Source: Leisingera coralii
GTDB taxonomy: Bacteria; Pseudomonadota; Alphaproteobacteria; Rhodobacterales; Rhodobacteraceae
Assembly (NCBI RefSeq): GCF_049056525.1
Contig: NZ_JBHUPT010000023.1
Location: 1 to 64,000 of the forward strand
Direction: 5' to 3'
Length of the DNA stretch: 64,000 nucleotides
The notes below the pieces were generated by a model. It worked only from the letters and a program-made list of their open reading frames with translations. It made no database searches and was not told the DNA's origin. Position numbers and translations under genes: made by a program. Numbering within the stretch: position 1 is the stretch's first letter; every line of letters starts with the position of its first letter. This document shows positions 8,553 through 16,634 of this stretch, piece after piece.

Positions 8553-9863
8553 CTAGACCGGTCCCGGCCTGAGGTTGTTGGGCAGATAGGTCGCCAGCTC
8601 CGGGAAGGCGATCAGAACAAACACCATCAGCACCATGATCAGGAACATCGGGATCGCGGCGCGGGCGATATAGCTCATCTCGTGATGGGTCATGCCCTGC
8701 ATCACAAACAGGTTGAAGCCGATCGGCGGGGTGATCTGCGCCATCTCCACCACCACCACGATGAAGATGCCGAACCAGATCAGGTCGATGCCCGCCTGGC
8801 GGATCATCGGCTCCACCACCGCCATGGTCAGCACCACCGAGGAGATACCGTCGAGGAAGCAGCCCAGCACGATGTAGAAGACCAGCAGCACCATCAAGAG
8901 CTCGAACCGGGTCAGCTCCCAGCCTGCGATCAGATCGGCCAGCCCGCGCGGCAGCCCGGTAAAGCCCATCGACAAGGACAGGAACGCCGCGCCCGCCAGG
9001 ATCAGTGCAATCATCGCGCTGGTGCGGGTGGCGCCCATCAGGCTTTCGGTAAAGGTCTTCCAGTTCAGCGAGCCCTGCGACAGCGCCAGCAGCAGCGAGC
9101 CGATGACCCCGAATGCCGCCGCTTCGGTTGCGGTGGCAAAGCCCAGATACATCGAGCCGATCACCACGATGATCAGCGCAATCACCGGCGCCAGGAAGCG
9201 GGAGTTCTTCACCTTCTCGGCAAAGCTTAGCTTGCTCTCCTGGTCCGGGTTCCAGTCCTTGCCGACCTTGGAGTAAATCGCCACGTAGCCCATGAACATC
9301 GCCGCCAGCACCAGCCCTGGCAGGATGCCCGCAAAGAACAGCTTGGTGATCGATTCATTGATGGTGACGCCATAGACGATCAGCGTCAGCGACGGTGGGA
9401 TCATCAGGCCCAGAGTTGCCGCACCGGTCAGGGTGCCGATCACCATGCGCTCCGGGTAGTTGCGCTTGCGCAGTTCCGGGATCGACATCTTGCCCACGGT
9501 GGTCAGCGTCGCGGCGGAGGAGCCGGAGACCGCGGCAAACACCGTGCAGCCGACGATATTGGTGTGCACCAGCCCGCCGGGCAGGGGTGCCATCCAAGGG
9601 GAGAGGCCCTTGAACATGTCCTCGGACAATCGCGTTCGATACAGGATTTCCCCCATCCAGATGAACATCGGCAGCGCGGTCAGGGTCCAGCTGGAGGAGG
9701 CCGACCAGACCGTGGTCAGCATGACGTCGCCGACGGGGCGGGTGGTGAACAGCTCCATGCCAACCCAAGCCACGCCCATCAGCGCCAGGCCGACCCAGAC
9801 GCCGGTGCCCAGCAGGGTGAACAGCACGAAGAGGAACAGGATGATGACTGAGATATTTTCCAT
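8553..9863 (-). CDS. dctM: TRAP transporter large permease (DctM family)
   Basis: 436 residues with about 12 membrane spans. It imports the ligand carried by the periplasmic binding protein using an ion gradient. DctM signatures are visible: WMGEILYRTRLSEDMFKGL, GCTVFAAVSGSSAATLTTVG, ELRKRNYPERMVIGTLTGAATLGLMIPPS-like region, and a C-terminal TPPIGFNLFV block. Length is normal for the family. It follows dctQ by six bases and dctP further up, in the order P-Q-M, and precedes the BASS-like permease. The ligand is not readable, but the upstream enzymes suggest an amino-acid-like or hydroxyproline-like compound (inference). Confidence 0.93.
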   Translation of the reverse strand: MENISVIILFLFVLFTLLGTGVWVGLALMGVAWVGMELFTTRPVGDVMLTTVWSASSSWTLTALPMFIWMGEILYRTRLSEDMFKGLSPWMAPLPGGLVHTNIVGCTVFAAVSGSSAATLTTVGKMSIPELRKRNYPERMVIGTLTGAATLGLMIPPSLTLIVYGVTINESITKLFFAGILPGLVLAAMFMGYVAIYSKVGKDWNPDQESKLSFAEKVKNSRFLAPVIALIIVVIGSMYLGFATATEAAAFGVIGSLLLALSQGSLNWKTFTESLMGATRTSAMIALILAGAAFLSLSMGFTGLPRGLADLIAGWELTRFELLMVLLVFYIVLGCFLDGISSVVLTMAVVEPMIRQAGIDLIWFGIFIVVVVEMAQITPPIGFNLFVMQGMTHHEMSYIARAAIPMFLIMVLMVFVLIAFPELATYLPNNLRPGPV

Positions 9864-9869
9864 GTGCCC

Positions 9870-10403
9870 TTACTCCGCGTGGCTCTGATCTTCGAGATCC
9901 CGGGTGATGCGGTGGTCGCCGCGGAAAATCACGTGGATCAGGTGGTCGGTGAGGGCGATGGCCAGGATGACCGCGCCGATCAGCATGGCGCTTTGCGGCA
10001 TCCACAGCGGCGTCCGGTCCTGGCCCTGGCTGACATCGTTGAACTTCCAGCTCCAGTAGACAAAGCGGTAGGCGTAGAAGCAGAAGTACCACATCACCGC
10101 GGTACCGATGCCAAAGCACCAGATCTCCAGCACCCGGCGGAAGCCTTCGGGCACGACGTTCAGCAGGATCGACACCCGGATATGGCTGCCGCGGTTCAGC
10201 GCATTGGCAAAGGCCAGGAAGGACGCCGCTGCCATCGCGTAACCTGCATAGTCCGGCGCGCCGGGGAAGACTTCACCGGTCCAGCGGGCCAGCATCTGGA
10301 CAACGATCAGCCCCAGAATGGCAATCAGGCAGAGGGCGGCCAGCACCCCCGCCGCGAGGTATAGAAAATCCAGTCCGGAGCGCAGCCCCCTGAGCACAGT
10401 CAT
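9870..10403 (-). CDS. dctQ: TRAP transporter small permease (DctQ family)
   Basis: 177 residues with four membrane helices (roughly 15-40, 60-80, 100-120, 140-165), the normal DctQ layout. A WTGEVFPGAPDYAGYAM block between helices 1 and 2, followed by RGSHIRVSIL, is typical. It joins DctM in the membrane and docks the binding protein. It lies six bases before dctM and 73 bases after dctP; that gap holds a hairpin. Confidence 0.9.
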   Translation of the reverse strand: MTVLRGLRSGLDFLYLAAGVLAALCLIAILGLIVVQMLARWTGEVFPGAPDYAGYAMAAASFLAFANALNRGSHIRVSILLNVVPEGFRRVLEIWCFGIGTAVMWYFCFYAYRFVYWSWKFNDVSQGQDRTPLWMPQSAMLIGAVILAIALTDHLIHVIFRGDHRITRDLEDQSHAE

Positions 10404-10437
10404 AGCATCCCCATCGGCATTATTCTTATGAGAATAC

Positions 10438-10461
10438 GGGCGGCACCTTTCGCGCCGCCCG
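10438..10461 (-). terminator. Intercistronic hairpin between dctP and dctQ
   Basis: Inverted repeat CGGGCGGC/GCCGCCCG with an eight-base loop and no T-run. In binding-protein operons such hairpins often stabilise the binding-protein message or cause partial termination, giving more DctP than permease. A second small inverted repeat (TATTCT-TATG-AGAATA) lies just before dctQ at 10421-10436. Confidence 0.45.
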
Positions 10462-10476
10462 CATCAAGCTGTCTGA

Positions 10477-11451
10477 TTACTCGGCGTGGAAGGCGTCGAC
10501 GATGGCCTTGCCTTCTTCACCAGCCGCTTCCAGCCATTCATTAGTCATGGTGACGCCGATTTCCTTCAGCTCGCCCACCATCTGGTCGGAGGCCGGACCC
10601 ACGGTCATGCCGCCATCGCGCAAGCCCTGCAGGGTGAAGCCGGTGTACTCCTTGGCGCGCCAGTTGCCCGCGTATTCGGCCAGCTTGGCGCAGCCCTTGA
10701 TCACGTTCTGGTTCGCCTCGGAGGTGCCGCTCCAAACGTCGGAGTTCACGAACACGTAGTTGCGCGGCAGCCAGGCATCCACTTCGTAGAAATAGTTCAG
10801 GCTTTCCCATACCTTGCGGTCATACCCGGTGGAGCCGGAGGAGACCATCGACTCTGCCACGCCGGTGGCGAAGGCCTGGCTGATCTCAGCCGCCTCAATG
10901 GTCACCGGCAGCATGCCGGTCAGCTCCGCCAGGCGCGAGGTGGCGTTGTTATAGGAGCGGAACTTGATGCCCTTCATGTCGGCGACCGAGTTCACCTCGT
11001 TCTTGAAGTAGAGGCCCTGCGGCGGCCACGGCACGGCATAAAGCAGGGTCAGGTTCTGCTCGGCCAGCAGTTTCTCGATGGCCGGCTTGGCGGCCTTCCA
11101 CAGCTTGTCGCTGTCATCAAAGGAGGTCGCCAGAAACGGGATCGAGTCAAACCCGAACAGCGCGTTTTCGTTCTGGTGGCCGGACAGCAGCCGCTCGCCG
11201 ATCGGGGCCTGGCCGGTCTGCACCGCGCGCTTGATGTCGGCGCCCTTGAACAGCGAGCCCGACGGATGCGTCTTGACCTCGATCTCGCCGCCGGTGCCGG
11301 TGGTCACGCACTCAGCGAACTCAGCACCGGTGGCCGAGTGGAAGTTGGAGGCCGAATAGGCCATCGGCATGTCCCAGACCTCGGCCGCAGCGGGCAGGGC
11401 GGCAGCCGCGGTCAGCGCGGTGGCGGTCAGCAGTTTGGTCAGTTTCTTCAT
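10477..11451 (-). CDS. dctP: TRAP transporter substrate-binding protein (DctP family)
   Basis: 324 residues with a clear signal peptide (MKKLTKLLTATALTAAAALPAAA), so periplasmic. The KGIKFRSYNNATSRLAELTG segment carries the conserved Arg that usually salt-bridges a ligand carboxylate, so a carboxylated ligand is likely. Other family marks are EFAECVTTGTGGEIEVKTHP and a Trp-rich PWPPQGLYF loop. It has a good ribosome site (GGGAGAA). The gene starts 49 bases after the DadA-like gene and is followed by dctQ-dctM. A DctP beside an oxidase and an MLE-type enzyme suggests the ligand is the pathway substrate (inference). Confidence 0.92.
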   Translation of the reverse strand: MKKLTKLLTATALTAAAALPAAAEVWDMPMAYSASNFHSATGAEFAECVTTGTGGEIEVKTHPSGSLFKGADIKRAVQTGQAPIGERLLSGHQNENALFGFDSIPFLATSFDDSDKLWKAAKPAIEKLLAEQNLTLLYAVPWPPQGLYFKNEVNSVADMKGIKFRSYNNATSRLAELTGMLPVTIEAAEISQAFATGVAESMVSSGSTGYDRKVWESLNYFYEVDAWLPRNYVFVNSDVWSGTSEANQNVIKGCAKLAEYAGNWRAKEYTGFTLQGLRDGGMTVGPASDQMVGELKEIGVTMTNEWLEAAGEEGKAIVDAFHAE

Positions 11452-11500
11452 CGTTTTCTCCCTGTTGTGGTCGCGGCCCCTTCAGGGGCACTGGTTGGTT

Positions 11501-12754
11501 TCAAATCGCATAGCGCGCCGGGTCATAGGCGCTCATATCCATGTTCGGGGTGCGGCCCGAGATCATCTGGGCCAGCAGGCGCCCGGTCTTCGGCCCGCCG
11601 GTCAGGCCGATGTGATGGTGGCCAAAGCCGACAAAGGCGCCGCTGAGACGCGGCACCTCGCCAATGACCGGAATCGAATCCGCCGGGGCAGGCCGGTAGC
11701 CGAGCCATTCCTCCTCATGCTTCCAGGTAACACCAGGCAGGATGCGCCGCGCGTTCTTGCGCAAGAGCTCAAGCGGACCTTTCGACGGCCCGGCCTCCAG
11801 CCCGCCGAATTCCACAATGCCCGCAATCCGGATCCGTCCCTTCATCGGAGTCACCACGCATTTGGCTGCTGCCACCATGGCGGGGGCCTTGGGCATCGCC
11901 GAAGGCTCCCACAATTCAAGATGATAGCCGCGTTCTGCCTCCAGTGGTACGGAAATTCCCAGCTTCTCCGCCAAGGGTTTTGACCAGACACCCGTGGCTA
12001 CAACAACGGCATCGCAGGTGATGGTCTCCCCGCCGGCACGCACGCCGGTCACCTTGCCGTTTTCGCGGGCCACATCCTCGGCAAAGGCCTGGATCAGCCG
12101 GCCGCCATTGGCCGTCACATGGGCGGCCAGGTCCTTCACATACCGGCCCGGGTCCAGGATGAGCCCGTGATCCTTCAGCCGGGCGGCAAAGCCGAACTCC
12201 TCTGCATAGATACTGTCATAGGCCCGGACATCCGCGCCCTCCAGCTCATCCCAGCGGAACCCATGCTTCCTGCGCAGGCCCCAGCCGAATGCATCCTCGC
12301 CGAAATGCGCCCGGTCATTGTAGAGGAACAGGTAGTCGGAGGGCTGCAGATGCCGCTCCGCTCCGGTGCCCGCTGCCAGCACCTGATGATCCGCCAGCGA
12401 GTCTCCCACGACGGGCGCCAGCGCAGCCGCAATGCGGGCGGTGTCCTCTGCATTGGCATGGCCCATGTACTTCATCAGCCAGGGCGCCAGTTTCGGCAGG
12501 TACCCCCAGCGCATGAACAGCGGCTGGCTGGGGTCCAGCAGCATCTTCGGTGCCTTCTTCCACAACCCCGGACCTGTCACCGGCACGATAGAGCAGGAGG
12601 CCAGAATGCCGCCGTTGCCGTGGCTGGTGCCTTCGCCCGGCCCCTTGCCGTCGATCAGGATCACCTGGTGCCCGTCGCGCTGCAGCTCAATCGCGGCGGA
12701 GACGCCGACAATGCCGGCGCCGATGATGGCAACGGTTTTCTTCTCCGCCGTCAT
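11501..12754 (-). CDS. FAD-dependent D-amino-acid dehydrogenase-like oxidoreductase (DadA/DAO family)
   Basis: 417 residues. An N-terminal Rossmann motif (IIGAGIVGVSAAIELQRDG, Gly at 12, 14 and 17) and an acidic strand end (ILIDGKGPGEGTSHGNGG) mark a DAO-type FAD protein. The SHGNGG turn after the FAD strand and a C-terminal GFGHHHIGLTGGPKTGR block are typical of DadA-like dehydrogenases. It would oxidise a D-amino acid, or a cyclic or N-substituted amino acid, to the imino/keto form, passing electrons to the respiratory chain. It overlaps the MLE-type gene by four bases and precedes dctP, so uptake and oxidation are probably co-expressed. The exact substrate is unknown. Confidence 0.85.
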   Translation of the reverse strand: MTAEKKTVAIIGAGIVGVSAAIELQRDGHQVILIDGKGPGEGTSHGNGGILASCSIVPVTGPGLWKKAPKMLLDPSQPLFMRWGYLPKLAPWLMKYMGHANAEDTARIAAALAPVVGDSLADHQVLAAGTGAERHLQPSDYLFLYNDRAHFGEDAFGWGLRRKHGFRWDELEGADVRAYDSIYAEEFGFAARLKDHGLILDPGRYVKDLAAHVTANGGRLIQAFAEDVARENGKVTGVRAGGETITCDAVVVATGVWSKPLAEKLGISVPLEAERGYHLELWEPSAMPKAPAMVAAAKCVVTPMKGRIRIAGIVEFGGLEAGPSKGPLELLRKNARRILPGVTWKHEEEWLGYRPAPADSIPVIGEVPRLSGAFVGFGHHHIGLTGGPKTGRLLAQMISGRTPNMDMSAYDPARYAI

Positions 12755-13878
12755 GCCGCAACCTTCTTGGCGACCGCGAAACGGCTCAGCTTTTCAACAT
12801 CCGGCCTGATGCCCAGCCCCGGCCCATCCGGCACCACCACCTGGCCGTCCTTGACCTGGAAAGGCGTCTCCAGAATGTCTTCTTTCAGGAAATAGCTCGC
12901 CTGGTAGAACTCGCAGCCCAGCCGGATCTCGGGTGTGGCCGCAATCATGTGGGTGCCCGCCAGATGCGCCAGCCCAGCCTCGAACATGTCGCCCCCATAG
13001 GCAGACAGCCCGTTCGCCGCCGCAATCCGCGCCACCGTCTGCCCGCGGGTCAGCCCGCCCGACTTCATGATCTTGACCGAGACACCATCGCAGATGCCCT
13101 CTCGCGCGGCGCGCACCATGTCCTCCGGGCCAAAGACGCTTTCATCCGCCAGCAAAGGCACGTCGATCATCTCCCGCAGCCTGGCCATCATGCCAAAGTG
13201 ATGAAACCGCACCGGCTGCTCAATGAAATCCGGCTTGAACCGCGCCACGTCGCGCACCTGCGCGGGCGCATCCTCGATACTGAGCCCCTGGTTGTAGTCC
13301 ACCCGCACCCGGAACTCGGGGAAGTCCTTGGCGATCCGCTCCAGCCGCATGATGTCAAAGGCATGATCCTTGAAGCCGGTCTTCAGCTTGATCAGCCCCA
13401 CCTTGTCCGCCCGCAGCCGGTGCAAGAGGTCGATGTCCTTCTCGAAATCCGGATCGGCAATCGAACAGCTGAGCGGGATGGTGTCGCGGCACTTACCGCC
13501 CAGCAGCGCCCAGACCGGCGCCCCGGTGATGCGCCCGGTCAGATCCAGCAGGGCGGTTTCCAGTGCCGCCTTGGCCTCTGTGCAATGGGCCACTGCCTTG
13601 GCCGCATCCTCCATGATCGCCGCCCTGTCCGCCACCCGGCGGCCTTCCACCAGCGGCCGGATGTAGCGGTCCAGCGCCGCCAGGCTGGCTTCCGGGGTGC
13701 CGGTGAACACCGACCACGTCGAGGCTTCGCCAAACCCTTCGGCGCCGCCTTCGCTGCGCAGCCGGACAATCACAACTTCGCAGGAGCCCTCAACAGACCC
13801 GATCCCGTGGTCGCGGCGCGACAGCACGGGCAGCGCGAGATGCCAAAGGTCCATCCCGGCAATCTTTTGTTCCAGCAC
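12751..13878 (-). CDS. Enolase-superfamily enzyme, muconate-lactonizing (MLE) subgroup
   Basis: 375 residues when started at the GTG at 13878, which has GGGAGGA nine bases upstream; longer ATG starts at 13926-13935 have no such site and would run into the presumed LysR operator. The catalytic set of the MLE subgroup is intact: a KLK motif (Lys164, Lys166), metal ligands Asp194 (VDYNQ), Glu220 (IEQP) and Asp245 (ADES), and Lys269 (VSVKIMKSGG). The family includes cycloisomerases, dipeptide epimerases, N-acylamino acid racemases and a cis-3-hydroxy-L-proline dehydratase. With a DadA-like oxidase next to it, an epimerase or dehydratase acting on an amino-acid-like ligand fits best (inference). 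Confidence 0.85.
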   Translation of the reverse strand: MLEQKIAGMDLWHLALPVLSRRDHGIGSVEGSCEVVIVRLRSEGGAEGFGEASTWSVFTGTPEASLAALDRYIRPLVEGRRVADRAAIMEDAAKAVAHCTEAKAALETALLDLTGRITGAPVWALLGGKCRDTIPLSCSIADPDFEKDIDLLHRLRADKVGLIKLKTGFKDHAFDIMRLERIAKDFPEFRVRVDYNQGLSIEDAPAQVRDVARFKPDFIEQPVRFHHFGMMARLREMIDVPLLADESVFGPEDMVRAAREGICDGVSVKIMKSGGLTRGQTVARIAAANGLSAYGGDMFEAGLAHLAGTHMIAATPEIRLGCEFYQASYFLKEDILETPFQVKDGQVVVPDGPGLGIRPDVEKLSRFAVAKKVAA

Positions 13879-13928
13879 TTCGATCTTCCTCCCAGGTGCG
13901 GGGAAAGCGTGCCTTGACTGGATCATCA

Positions 13929-13952
13929 TTACCAATACAAAGAATTGGGCAA
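13929..13952. promoter_or_regulatory. Candidate LysR operator between divergent genes
   Basis: The 100-base gap between the MLE gene and the lysR gene contains CCAAT-N7-ATTGG (13932-13948), extended outward by imperfect ATTACC/GGTAT arms. LysR regulators usually bind T-N11-A inverted repeats in the shared promoter of the gene they control. The position near the middle of the divergent gap fits. Confidence 0.5.
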
Positions 13953-13978
13953 GGTATCATGAAAAGTGATGATTTGAC

Positions 13979-14881
13979 ATGTCTCTCCGCTTCCGCCAGC
14001 TGCAGGCGTTCCACGCTATCGTGGAGACCGGCACCGTCACCGGCGCGGCCGAGCAGCTTGGCATTTCCCAGCCTGGCATCTCCAATCTGCTCTACCAGCT
14101 GGAGCGCCAGACCCGCCTCAAGCTGTTCGAACGCAGTAAGGGCCGGCTGATCCCGACGCCCGAGGCCGGGGTGCTGTTCCAGGAAGTCGACACCGTGGTC
14201 CGAGGGCTGGATCACGTGGCGCAGGCGGTCACCGACCTGCAGAACAAGCAGGCGGGCCAGTTGCAGGTTGCCTCGCAGCACTCCCTGTCCTTTGGCTTCA
14301 TGCCCGCCCTGATCGCCCGTTTCGCCCGCACACGCCCGGACATGTCGATATCATTTCAGGCACAGTATTCGCTGAAGATCCAGGAATGGGTGATCGCAGG
14401 CCTGTTTGAGATCGGCGTCTGCGAGATGCCGCTGATCCACGACGGGCTGGAAGTGCATCCGGTGAGCGTCGAAACCCGGCTGGCGATGCCTGCGGACAGT
14501 CCGCTGGCAGATCATGAGGTGCTGACACCGGAGCTGCTGGAGGGTGTGCCCTTCATTGTCATGGGGCCGGAGCACATGACCCACCGCCGTACTCGCGAAG
14601 TCTTTCAGCAGGCTGGAATCCCGCTGAAAACCCGCGTGCATTCGCATATGTTCAAGAACCTCCTGAGTTTCGTGCAGGAGGGAATGGGTGTTTCGCTCCT
14701 GGACCCCTTCGTACTGGGTTTTGAGAGCGGCGGCGGGTTTGTTTCCCGCCCGTTCCGGCCGCGCATCATGATGGATATGGCGGTGATCACTTCCAAGTCG
14801 CGGCCGCTGTCAGCGGTAGGGCAGGAGTTCCTGGCGCTATTGAAGCAGGAGCTGGCGCCTTACTCCGTGGCAGACGGCTAG
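13979..14881 (+). CDS. LysR-family transcriptional regulator
   Basis: 300 residues, normal length. The N-terminal winged helix-turn-helix is clear (RFRQLQAFHAIVETGTVTGAAEQLGISQPGIS, positions 4-40, with SQPGISNLLYQLE as recognition part). An effector-binding domain follows from about residue 95. It is divergent from the MLE-dadA-TRAP unit, separated by 100 bases that carry an inverted repeat, so it probably controls that operon in response to the transported compound. Ligand unknown. Confidence 0.9.
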   Translation: MSLRFRQLQAFHAIVETGTVTGAAEQLGISQPGISNLLYQLERQTRLKLFERSKGRLIPTPEAGVLFQEVDTVVRGLDHVAQAVTDLQNKQAGQLQVASQHSLSFGFMPALIARFARTRPDMSISFQAQYSLKIQEWVIAGLFEIGVCEMPLIHDGLEVHPVSVETRLAMPADSPLADHEVLTPELLEGVPFIVMGPEHMTHRRTREVFQQAGIPLKTRVHSHMFKNLLSFVQEGMGVSLLDPFVLGFESGGGFVSRPFRPRIMMDMAVITSKSRPLSAVGQEFLALLKQELAPYSVADG

Positions 14882-14900
14882 CCCGTTCCTGATAACTCTT

Positions 14901-15022
14901 TGCCCGGCCGATAGGCCGGGCAGCGCCCGACCCTCCCGTCAAACCGCAGGTTTGCCACCGGCAAAACGGAGAGGGCGCTTTTGCGCCGACCCAGGGTCTG
15001 GCGCTGCCCTATGCGCCTTGGG
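14901..15022 (-). repeat. Dispersed structured intergenic repeat, copy 1
   Basis: Reverse complement shares about 85 bases, with few mismatches, with 39951-40034: TTTTGCCGG, GGCAAACCT, GGTTTGACGGGAGGGTCGGG and a terminal CCGGCC/GGCCGGG hairpin. Homology goes on more weakly to about 15022. It lies in the 278-base gap between lysR and gntR. Architecture and partner copies are described under the findings. Confidence 0.7.
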
Positions 15023-15159
15023 AGCAATCTGGTCATGGCGCGGGGAGCTGAAGAGCTGCCCCATCGCGCCACCTAAATTGTATGCAGTTTCGAATTCAAT
15101 CTTGCGCAGGGCCGGGCGCTCCCCTAGTCTGCACTTCGGATTGAACGAACGGCGGGAAC

Positions 15160-15852
15160 ATGGCCAAACGCGAAAGCAACGTGGACCGGGTCTATGAGGC
15201 GCTGCGCCGGATGGCGGCGGATTTTGCCTTCAAACCCGACCAGCGGATCAACGAAAGCGCCTTGTCCGAAGTGCTGGGCGCCAGCCGCACGCCGCTGCGC
15301 GAGGCGCTGAACCGGCTGGTGGCCGAGGGCTTTCTGACCTTCCAGAACAACCGCGGCTTCTTCTGCCGTCCGCTGACCCCCAGCTATATCATGGACCTGT
15401 ACGAGGCCCGGGTGGCGGTGGAATGCGAGGCCACGCGGCTCGCCTGCACCCGTGCCCCGGACGAGGACATCGCGGCGCTGGCGGATTACCTCAACCGGAT
15501 GGAGCCGGAATACGAAAGCGCCACCGACCCGGAGGCGCTGCTGGCAATGGACGAGAGCTTCCATGCCCGGCTGGCGCAGCTCTCCGGCAACAGCGAACTG
15601 CAGCGCATCCTGAACAACCTCAATGGCCGGATCCGCTATATCCGCCTCATCGATCTCAAACGCATGCGCGACCGGGCAGGGGGCAAGGCGCCGGGCGACA
15701 TGTCGGCGCACCGCCAGATCGTCGAAGGCATCGCTGCCCGCAACACAGACGCTGCCGTGTCGGCCATGCGCAGCCATATCGAAAAACGCCGGGAGGAGGC
15801 GACGGAAGCTGTCCGCATCGCTTTTTCCCAGCTTTACGTTCCGGACGAGTAG
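15160..15852 (+). CDS. GntR-family transcriptional regulator (FCD/FadR subgroup)
   Basis: 230 residues. The N-terminal winged helix includes a LSEVLGASRTPLREALNRLVAEGFL run (about 40-64), the diagnostic GntR recognition helix. Residues 85-220 form an all-helical FCD ligand domain, with metal-type residues in AMDESFHARLAQLSGN and SAHRQIVEGIAARN. It lies ten bases before the racemase-like gene, in the same direction, so it probably controls that gene and itself. A TTGTATGCA half-site at about 15078-15086 could be part of its operator; this is weak. Confidence 0.9.
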   Translation: MAKRESNVDRVYEALRRMAADFAFKPDQRINESALSEVLGASRTPLREALNRLVAEGFLTFQNNRGFFCRPLTPSYIMDLYEARVAVECEATRLACTRAPDEDIAALADYLNRMEPEYESATDPEALLAMDESFHARLAQLSGNSELQRILNNLNGRIRYIRLIDLKRMRDRAGGKAPGDMSAHRQIVEGIAARNTDAAVSAMRSHIEKRREEATEAVRIAFSQLYVPDE

Positions 15853-15861
15853 GGGATTCAC

Positions 15862-16596
15862 ATGGAACACGGCGGCAAGACTGTCTTTGGCGCGGCGGTT
15901 GGCATCCTGATGCTGGAAGCACGCTTTCCCCGTATCTATGGCGATATGGGCAACGCGATGACCTGGGACTTCCCGGTCCACTACAAGGTGGTGCGCGGGG
16001 CCAACCCGGAGAACGTGGTGCGCGGCAACCCCAAGGAACTGGTGGACCTGTTCGTCGAGGCCGGCCGCGACCTGGTCGCCATGGGGGCCGACGGCATCAC
16101 CACCAACTGCGGCTTCCTGGCACTGATCCAGGACGAGGTGAAACAGGCGCTGGGCGTGCCGGTGGCGACGTCCTCGCTGATGCAGGTGCCGATGGTGCAG
16201 AACCTGCTGCCTGCAGGCAAGCGCTGCGGTATCCTGACGATCTCCAAGGCCACGCTGACGCCCGCGCATTTGGAGGCCGCAGGCGTGGCGCTGGACACGC
16301 CCATTGCCGGCACCGACGGCGGCCGCGCCTTTACCCGCGACATCCTGGGCGACGCGCCCTCGATCGACTTCGAGGCCTGCCGGCTGGATATGATCGAAGC
16401 CGCGCGGGCGATGGTTGCGGATATCCCGGACCTTGGCGCCATCGTGCTGGAATGCACCAACATGGTGCCCTATGCCCGCGATGTCAGGAAAGCCACCGGC
16501 CTGCCAGTGTTTTCGATCCACTCCTTCATCAACTGGTTCCAGGCTGGTCTGCTGCCCAAAGGGTTTCCGCTGGAATTAGACGATCCGCGCTGGTGA
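15862..16596 (+). CDS. Aspartate/glutamate/hydantoin racemase family protein
   Basis: 244 residues. The two catalytic cysteines of the Asp/Glu racemase fold are present: Cys83 in TTNCGFL and Cys198 in LECTNM, each at the end of a strand, in pseudo-twofold arrangement. It probably racemises or epimerises an amino acid or hydantoin, or cleaves a malonate (arylmalonate decarboxylases share the fold). Its start has AGGGGA eight bases upstream. It is paired with a GntR regulator and lies near a DadA-like oxidase and an MLE enzyme, which suggests interconversion of amino-acid stereoisomers. Substrate unknown. Confidence 0.85.
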   Translation: MEHGGKTVFGAAVGILMLEARFPRIYGDMGNAMTWDFPVHYKVVRGANPENVVRGNPKELVDLFVEAGRDLVAMGADGITTNCGFLALIQDEVKQALGVPVATSSLMQVPMVQNLLPAGKRCGILTISKATLTPAHLEAAGVALDTPIAGTDGGRAFTRDILGDAPSIDFEACRLDMIEAARAMVADIPDLGAIVLECTNMVPYARDVRKATGLPVFSIHSFINWFQAGLLPKGFPLELDDPRW

Positions 16597-16604
16597 GGCC
16601 GGAC

Positions 16605-16624
16605 GGTGGGCGATTTCGCCCACC
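16605..16624. terminator. Bidirectional hairpin between convergent genes
   Basis: Perfect eight-base stem GGTGGGCG/CGCCCACC with a four-base ATTT loop in the 38-base gap between the racemase-like gene and the convergent AEC permease. No T-run follows, so it may also simply insulate the two transcripts. Confidence 0.5.
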
Positions 16625-16634
16625 GATCCCATTT

